Assembly (NCBI RefSeq): GCF_964355755.1
Contig: NC_092677.1
Coordinates: 26,012,101 to 26,076,100, forward strand
From: Antedon mediterranea
Lineage: Eukaryota; Echinodermata; Crinoidea; Comatulida; Antedonidae
Direction: 5' to 3'
DNA: 64,000 nt
In this document: positions 38,701 to 47,700 of the stretch, piece by piece
How the letters are laid out: every line of letters starts with the position of its first letter
Position numbering within the stretch: the first letter of the stretch is position 1
Program-made: the position numbers and the translations under genes
Notes under the pieces: generated by a model
Databases searched by the model: none
What the model saw: the letters and a program-made list of their open reading frames with translations, nothing else
What the model was told of the DNA's origin: nothing

Positions 38701-41700
38701 CTGATGACAATGATGGCAATACTCCACTGCATCTGTGCTCTGCAAATGGACACGAAGAGGTACGTCTTAAGCTTAAAGCTACACTATCAAACTTTATGTG
38801 ACAACAAAATATGATGTGCCCATATACTGTATGGACATGATGATGTCATATCAGTACCATATTTGGGTACATCACACTTGTTTGTCAAACTAGTTTGATA
38901 GTGTAGACAGAGCTTAAGAGATAACACTATATACTGACACTAATAATAGTCTAAAAGACATATCACTGTAACAATAATCGATAAAGCAGTTTTAAAGCAT
39001 TTGATAACCAAAGTGATACCCTAATATTTTTATATATTATTTTTTAATTTCTAGTGTGTAAAGGCGATCTTATACTCTGAACAAGTCATCAACAGTGTTG
39101 AGGTCAACTTTCCAAATTGCCGCGGCAACACGCCACTGCACGAAGCTGCAAGATGGGGTTACGGTAAGTACAAGTAATAATCATTTTTCTGTTAATATCT
39201 TTTTTCACGAGAGCCAACTTATTTAATGTTCTGTAGTTTTTTACATTTTTTTTAGTGATTAAATTAATTATTTTTAACACACATTTCAGAAAATATTGTT
39301 GAGATACTCCTTGAGCACGGTGCTTCAGTTGAAGCCCGTAATCGCCGAAAAGAAACTCCTTTGATGCGTTCGCTCAACGCAAATGTCAACAACCTACTCC
39401 AGAGGGCAGTAGACATGCTTCGTGATGGTCAGGAGTATATGATGATGATGGTATAGTACAGTATTTTCATTCTGTTTTGAAGTGTTTTGTGTAAAGCTTT
39501 AAAGAAATCTAATGTGTTCATTATGAGCGTATGCATTTTATTTCCAAAGTTGTTGAAATCAGTAATTGACATAAAATCTACCTTGCTTATATGAACTCTA
39601 AAGCAAACACTTGACTCCACAGCAGTGCAATATATTTTCATTAATGAATTTTTACCATGTTTTGAAAACCAAATTGAGAAGTACTTATTTTTTTTTTGGA
39701 CCATATGAGGGTGATCCATCCAGCAATTGCTGATCATTAGGGACCCTCAGAGGTTTACAAGACAAACATGTTCACAAGATGCCCTACATAAACAAATTCT
39801 TATTACAAGTCTTTGGGAGTGGAGTTGTAATTTTGTACTTAGAAAAAATCTTTACATGTGACAGGACTTGAACCTAGTACCCTTAAAGTGGTAGCCAAGC
39901 ATCATAACCACCAAACCACCAAGCCACAACTCCACTCCAAATTTAAGTATTAGACCTTCAATCCCCACCCACCAAAAAAGGTTGTCGCCCAAGTTGTTGG
40001 GAGATTGTATTGAGATGTATTTACATTTAGTACCTTAAGATATACTAGATAAATTGTGTGTTTTCCTCAACAGACATCACCCGATGGTCGCCAAACTGCA
40101 GGAAGTGAGACGAAGTCATTAACAACGCCTCTGATGCGAAGGCAAGGAGGAATAAAAATATCTCCACAACAGAGAGCAAGAGAGGTAGGTTTATAAATGG
40201 AACATTAGAGGAGATTATTTGATGATATATTTTAGGTATTTCAATTGAATTTTGCCAAATTGCAATGTGTTATTGTATAAAGCTCTATCTACACAGTGTG
40301 ATGTGCCCAAATATGGTAGTGATATGACATCATCATGTTTATATATGGGTGTATCACATTTTTTTGTCGCATACAATTTAAGCGCTACACTATCAAACTA
40401 TTTTGACAAAAACGTGTGATGTGCCCAAATATGGTAATGATATGCTCAAATATGGTAGTGATATAACATCATTATTTCCATATATGGGTGCATCACATTT
40501 TGTTGTCACATAAAGTTTAATAGTGTGGACAGAGCATAAATGGAATACTCAAATGTGATTGTGTTGTTTCTAGGTGGAGAAACTGCTTAGAGCATCAGCT
40601 GACGGAGACGTTCAGATGGTACGCTACCAGTTGGGATGGGAGAGTGACAGTGATGACAGTGACATGGAAGATGTCACTCCAAACCTTCAACTGTGCCATC
40701 CTCTTTGCCAATGCCAAAAATGTTCAGCTCTTCAAAAGGTATCTATAGACATAAGAATTTAAATTGATTAAATGAATAAAAAAAAAAATTGAATTCAGAA
40801 TATGCATAATAGAAATACTATAAGGATTTGAATTGATTTAATTGAATTATAAAAAAATTGAAATTTGAGTATAATTATATATATTTATATAGTGGAGCTT
40901 TAACTTGGTGGTTAACATGCTTTCCTTCAAATCCCAAGGTCCGGGGTTCAAACCTGACCAAAAGTCAGGGTTGTAACTTGCAACTCTTTCAACTCCACTC
41001 TCTAAGCCTCAAATGAAACTAAAAATTATAAAATAGTTTATCCATCCTGTAATTGGCTAGTTTGTGTTTGCTGTTGGATGCAAAGAACATTAATTCTAAA
41101 CCGCCCGGTGATATACTGAAATTTAATTAATTAATTTGAAACGATAAAGATGAGGAAATCTGTGAGAATGAGAAAAAGTCTCCCCCACTGAGACTCTAAC
41201 TCGGACCGCCTGCTTGATATGCAGATGTCCTAACCATTAGACCACTGGGCTTTCATGGTATTGTTCAAACTCGATTGAATAGCGACTCTTTAACATTCTC
41301 GGCATGTTACGACGGAACAGCACTAGTCCTCAGTTGTACGCACGCGCAACAGAGATCAAATTGATACGCCCACATCTTTCAGTATTTTTATTCACGAGGC
41401 AGGATCTCCGAAGAGATACTTTTATATATATAAACACATTAGGCAAAGAACATTAATTCTAACTCGCCCGGTGATATACTGAAATTTAATTAATTAATTT
41501 GAAACGGTAAAGATTTATAAATAAATGATAAAGACGCTTTTAATTACCAACTGAACTTTTTATTGCACTACATAGTTACTGTTTCATGAGTATGAACTCA
41601 ATCTTCAGGTGCTTGGCTCTGATATAGACATACATATAAGAATTTGAATTGATTTAATTGAGAATAAATATATATACATGTAGTAGGTTGAACCAGGTAA

Positions 41701-44700
41701 TATAGGCAGAAAAATATTAATATTTTAAACTAAGTTGAGCATTTATCCTCAAATATTAATATTTTAAACTAAGTTGAGCATTTATCCTCAAATATTAATA
41801 CTTTTTAAACTAAGTTGAGCATTTATCCTCAAATTCTTTAAGTACTAGAATATTTCTGTTTTAGTAATACAGTAAAGTTTCTTTAAAATTAACCAACTTT
41901 CAAACAAACTGCCAACCATCTCAACCACTACTTCATTCATTTCTTCAAAGTTATATAAAAAAAAAGTCTTACATAACATCAATTTAATATAAAAACTCTC
42001 TTGATTTGTGTTTAAATATATTTTTTATTTGATATTATTGCATAGCAATACTAGTTTTTTTCTAAATCAAACTATAATATAAATCAACTTGAAGATGAGA
42101 AGAGATTTTAAATTACTTCTATCTATTGCTATCATTTACGTTGCTTAATAAATAACTATTGACGACTAACCTATCAAATCATTGAGTATTTATAACTTTT
42201 CAATGTTTTTAATCTTTGTTCCAAGACATAAAAATATTGAAAGGTTGAATTAAACAAACTCATGGGTTTTTGTTATGACCTGCTTAGGTCATTATTATAT
42301 CTCGGAATAAGAGAATATTTCAAAATGTTAACTTATTTTACTATAGCTTTCTTGAAATTTATAGTTAGAAAGACATTATTTTGTCTTTTTATAAGTGAAA
42401 TAATTCGTTTTTTGCCATAGAAGTGAATAACTTTATTAAAACTGCAAAATGGCCTAATAAATTCTGATTTTATTAATCTTTATTCAGGTTTTTGAGAGAT
42501 TTTAATTAGAATTTGTCCATAGATTACTTATATTTTGCTTCTTTTTTTTTTTTCAGCGGACAACATACGGTGTTGGCGACATAACGGTTAATACAAGTAA
42601 TGCCGAAGGCTTTACGTCGCTGCATGTCAGTGCATTACACGGCCACGAAACACTGGTGGCGCTCTTATTACGCAGAGGAGCAAATCCTAATGTTCGAAAT
42701 ACATCATATCAGCAAGTCACTCCCCTGCATCTGGCTTGCAAAGAAAATAAAACAAAGGTAAAACTATAAACGTAATGGTATTTTTAGATTTCCACCACAT
42801 ATTGGTTCACTATGAATTTAAATACCTTAAAGATATATTGACCCCCTACACATTTTTTTTTCCCATTTTTTTAAATTTGCCATTTTAATGTCACATAATA
42901 GTTATTCACTTTGACCAAAAACTGGATTGAAACAAAAATGATTTACCTGAAAAAATGCAATTTTAAGAAAAAAATACTTAAATTGTCTGTCAGACAATGG
43001 TTTTTGGTTAAAATTCAACATTTCTGTCTTGAAATAATTATTTTTTTTGTTTTTTATTTTACAGAAGTGAATAACTTTATTTAAACTGCAAAATGGCCTA
43101 TATAAAGTCTGATTTTATTAATTATCATTTTTTCATATTTTTTAGGACAATACATCTTTAACACAAAATTCACCTTGAAAATTGCAAAATTGATAAATAA
43201 GATAGTCAATTCAGATTTCAACAATTTTCCTACACTTCCTCCGGCTAAGCATGACATCAAACACTGTTCAATTTATACAATATTACTATTTATAATTCTT
43301 ATTAGCAGTATAGTGTCGTTAGAGTCATGACCTCTTAAGTGTGACCTCTAGGTGTTTCCCCAGAGCCATTTTAAATAGTATTTTTCTTTTTGCAAATCAA
43401 ACTCATGATACAGTTGTATGCATTTGTTCCAATAAATTACTATTTAAACACCTGTAAAGTTAAAGTTGTTTTTCAATTTTAATATAAACTCATCAATTAC
43501 AGAGCAATTTATTCTGACAATCACTCATTTAGCAATTATTATGACACTTTTATTAGGTACATAAATTAATATTAAAAAGTACTTTCTTAAAAAAACAAAC
43601 CTGTCCAATTTTGTTATAAAAGAGAAATTATTCAACCAATAGTGGTTTGTCATATAAAAACCATTATTTATAATTATTTCTTAAAAGTTGAAAATGGTAA
43701 TTATGGTTGTGCTGTTGTTACGAGTTAAAAACGGTTATTTTTAGAAAGGTCACGACATGAAATGTAATACTTAGTGTTGATACGAGTCTTTACCTTAATC
43801 AACGGTATAGTGCTGACATTTAAAGAAAAATAAAAACTAATCAGTTCTCTGAGTATCTGATCATTAGTTCTGATGTAAAGTTTCAGGAAAGTCAACAGTT
43901 ACATAATTTTAGTTGGCTCTAAACTACATAAACAAGATACAAGTTTTAGATCTCCAAAAACCAAATTGAAAAAAAAAGAAAAAGAATCTGCAGATATTGA
44001 TTTGGACTTTTCACTATAGAAATAATCTATGTGATATTATACGATTTTTAATAATAATAATAATGTAAAGGAAAACTTAAACAAAATATTAAATATGCTA
44101 TTAAACTATTAGTATATCTAGTTCTAGTACCACATATATCTGTTGAGATACTCAACAGTTCCTTCAGAACTAGATGTACGTGGTGTACAGCAAACTTTAT
44201 ATCAACATTTTATTTTGCCATGCAAACCTTCAAACAATATAATATTATTCAGGCCTTTGAGACGTGGGTGTTGGATCGCTCGCCTACAGTAAACCACTCC
44301 TGGAATGCCCTTAAGGAGTGCGATTTACAACACATTTAGATTTTGTGAACACCATGATACAAACAGCAAACCTCCAACACACCTGAATTTGGCGTTGAGC
44401 GCAATTTGTAAAATATTAGAAATAGAGCAGTTAATTTATTTGTGAATATTCTCTCCATTTTAACGAATACAATTAATTATTTGTTTTATAACACACCTAC
44501 TTTTATTCTTGTTATCTATCGTATATCATTGACGAATGCTAGGTTGGAAGCTAGGCCATTAAAAAAGGCAGTGCTTCCACTCTAGAGTATAAATAGACGG
44601 TGCGAAAAGCATTTCTAAAGTCAACATTGCGTGGCAAAATGTTCACAATTAAAAAAAAAAAAACTTATTAGTTTTATAACACACCTACTTTTATTCAAGT

Positions 44701-47700
44701 TATCTATCATAAATCATTGACGAATGCTAGGTTGGAAGCTGGGCCATTAAAAAAGGCAGTTCTCCCACTCTAGAGTAGAAATAGACGGTGCGAAAAGCAT
44801 TTCCAAAGTCAACATCGCGTGGCAAAATGTTTACAGAAACTAGAAAGCTACTGTAAATGTGCATTAGTACCGTTCATTATCACCATTAAATATCACTTTT
44901 CCATGCGATAGGGCTAATTCCAAATGACGTGATTAACCAATCAATTTGCAAGAATAGTTATAAATAGTAAAATAATTAAGTTTTTCTTGTTTTCTTTAGG
45001 TTGTACAACTGCTATTAGACCATGGTGCTAAGTGCAACACTAAGGATGTAGGAGGCAATAGTCCACTTCATTACTGTGCAATGTCTGGCCATCTCCAGCC
45101 CTCTACAATACTCATCCAGGTTTGTGTGTTCAAGTATTTTACATTGTTAATATGCTTTCCAATTCAATTCGTCTTTTATTAGTCTAATTTAAATATAAAA
45201 AAAATTTAATTAAAAAAAAACCAAAAAAACAATCCAGTAAAAAAAAACAAAAAAAAACAAAAAAATCCAGTAAAAAAAATTCCAGTATATTGTCATAATC
45301 ATTATTATTATAATCTTGAGTCTCATATATATATATTATAATCTAAATCATTATTATAAACTAGCCTACCTATTATAATTTTAATTTTTTATGGGGAAAA
45401 CCCACAACTTAAAATTTGTTGGGAACATACATAGCTTTAGAAAAAAACACACTTTTTTATAATTTTCATTAATCATTTTTTATATAAAAACAAACAAATC
45501 CAGCATCAACATTTATCATAACCGATATAATTGTTATCATAAGTAACTGCATCATTCATTTTCATCACATCATTTTTATCACATCAATTTCATCACATCA
45601 TTTTCATCACTTCATCTTCATTACCACCACAACACTTCCAGCTTCATCAACTTAGTTCATCATTACTGTGACATGCAACATTAGTTAAAAGTAGAGCAGC
45701 TTACAGAATTCTGCTAAATGTCAGTTCCTACACAATACTGTAATTTTCATTAAAATAAGTGTGAACACAAATCTAAAAGCTTACCAATACTCGGATTCAA
45801 GCAGCTCAATCAAAGTTCACATGATCATTTGATATTAGAAGCAAAAGAAACAGACTTTTTGAAAACAGTCGCTGCCATTTTAGTTGTTTGTTGGAACTAA
45901 TTTTACAAAAGGTGTGATTTGCCCAATTATGGTAGTGATATGCCCAAATACAGTATTGATTGACATCATCATGTCCATATATGGGCACATCACATTTTCT
46001 TGTCACACTCATACAATTTGATAGTGTAGACAGAGCTTAATGACCATTGTTTTCAAAGTGGTTCTATAATTTTCAAACAAATACATTTTTTAAATTAAAT
46101 ATATTTATTTTTTTGAATTCTTATTCTTGTATTTTAAAAGATTTGTACATATAGTACAGTACTAGCTTTGTACATATCTACAATGGTTTCTTGTTATAAG
46201 TATGTAGAAAGAACGCACACATATTACACAAAGGTTGTCACGGTTCGTGTTACGTTATTTTAATGTGTTTAGGGACTTAAGGCCCATTTACACTAGGACA
46301 ATAACGATGGACGATAAATATATAAACATGCATTTTTTTTACATAAAACAAAATAAATTAGAAGGGTTTTCGTTCTAGAACTATAGGATAATCATTTATG
46401 TTGTCTTTGATAAAAATAATATTTTTAAAATTCCAATCAAATGACGTCATGATAAATAAAAACAATAAAATCGTTGTATTGTCACGATATTATTGCTCTA
46501 CTAATCATGACGTCATTTGATTGGACGTGTGAAAATATCATTTTCATCAAAGGAAGCATAGAAGGTTATTCTATAGTTCTAGAATGAAAAGTTGTTATAT
46601 TTCTTTTGTTTTATGTATGAAAAATGCACATTTGTCTATTTATCGTCGATCGTTATCGTCCTAGTGTGAATGGGCCTTTAAGAAGACGCTGATTTACGTT
46701 TTATTTTTGTTTTTAATATTATTTCTGTCGTATCCATCAAAACTGATTTGCACCATTTATATAATCTATGAAATGTATATCTGTAAAACTCTGTCTACAC
46801 TATCAAACTTTATGTGACAAAAAAATGTGATGTGCCCATATATGGACATGATGATGTCATATCACTATCATATTTGCGCATATCACTACTACCATATTGG
46901 GGCTCATCACACTTTTTTTGTCAAACTATTTTGATAGCGTAGACAGAGCTTAACACTATACATTTTGATCTGTCATTTCTTCTTTATGTTTTTGTTTTTT
47001 TAACATTAATTTATTTTTTGATTGAAAGCGATGATTGATTTCTTTTGTGAACGTTTCCTTGGATTAGGATTTTATTTTCGCCGTAAAATCCAATTATTCC
47101 ACCGAGAATAGACAAAAAGGAGGTTCATGATTTGTAAAAATTTACTTAAAATTGTGTATTATAATAAGATTATGTTTTCCCACCCATCTTAAAATACTTT
47201 TATACATTTTCTGGACAGTTTTTTGTCTGGGTTTAACGACCCTTATTATCCAGTTATTACTAATAAAGAGAACTTGAGAGATTGCTTGTGTTTGTGGAAC
47301 CGACCCCAACCAACATTAAACATCTGAATGTATTCCAAGCTTTTACAAAGTAAAGGATTTAATAGGGGATTTGATCTGTATTGGGATGGCATTTTTTTTC
47401 TTCCTATAGTACATCTGTGATCTATTAGATCATTACTGCAGTAGAGCTGGTGTTTGATGTGAACATCTACATTATTAACTCATTACTGCAGTAGATCTTA
47501 TGTTTGGTGTGCAGTACATCTAGTTTATTAGCTCATTACTGCAGTAGAGCTGCTGTTTGATGTGAACATCTATATTATTAGCTCATTACTGCAGTAGATC
47601 TTGTGTTGGTGTACAGTACATCTACATTATTAGTTCATTACTGCAGTAGATCTTGTGTTAGTGTACAGTACATCTAGGTTATTAGCTCATTACTGCAGTA

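Noticed and set aside
41166-41262. Functional tRNA gene on the minus strand
   Set aside because: The T-arm lacks a proper GGTTCRANNCC box and the acceptor stem does not pair well. More likely a SINE head or pseudogene.
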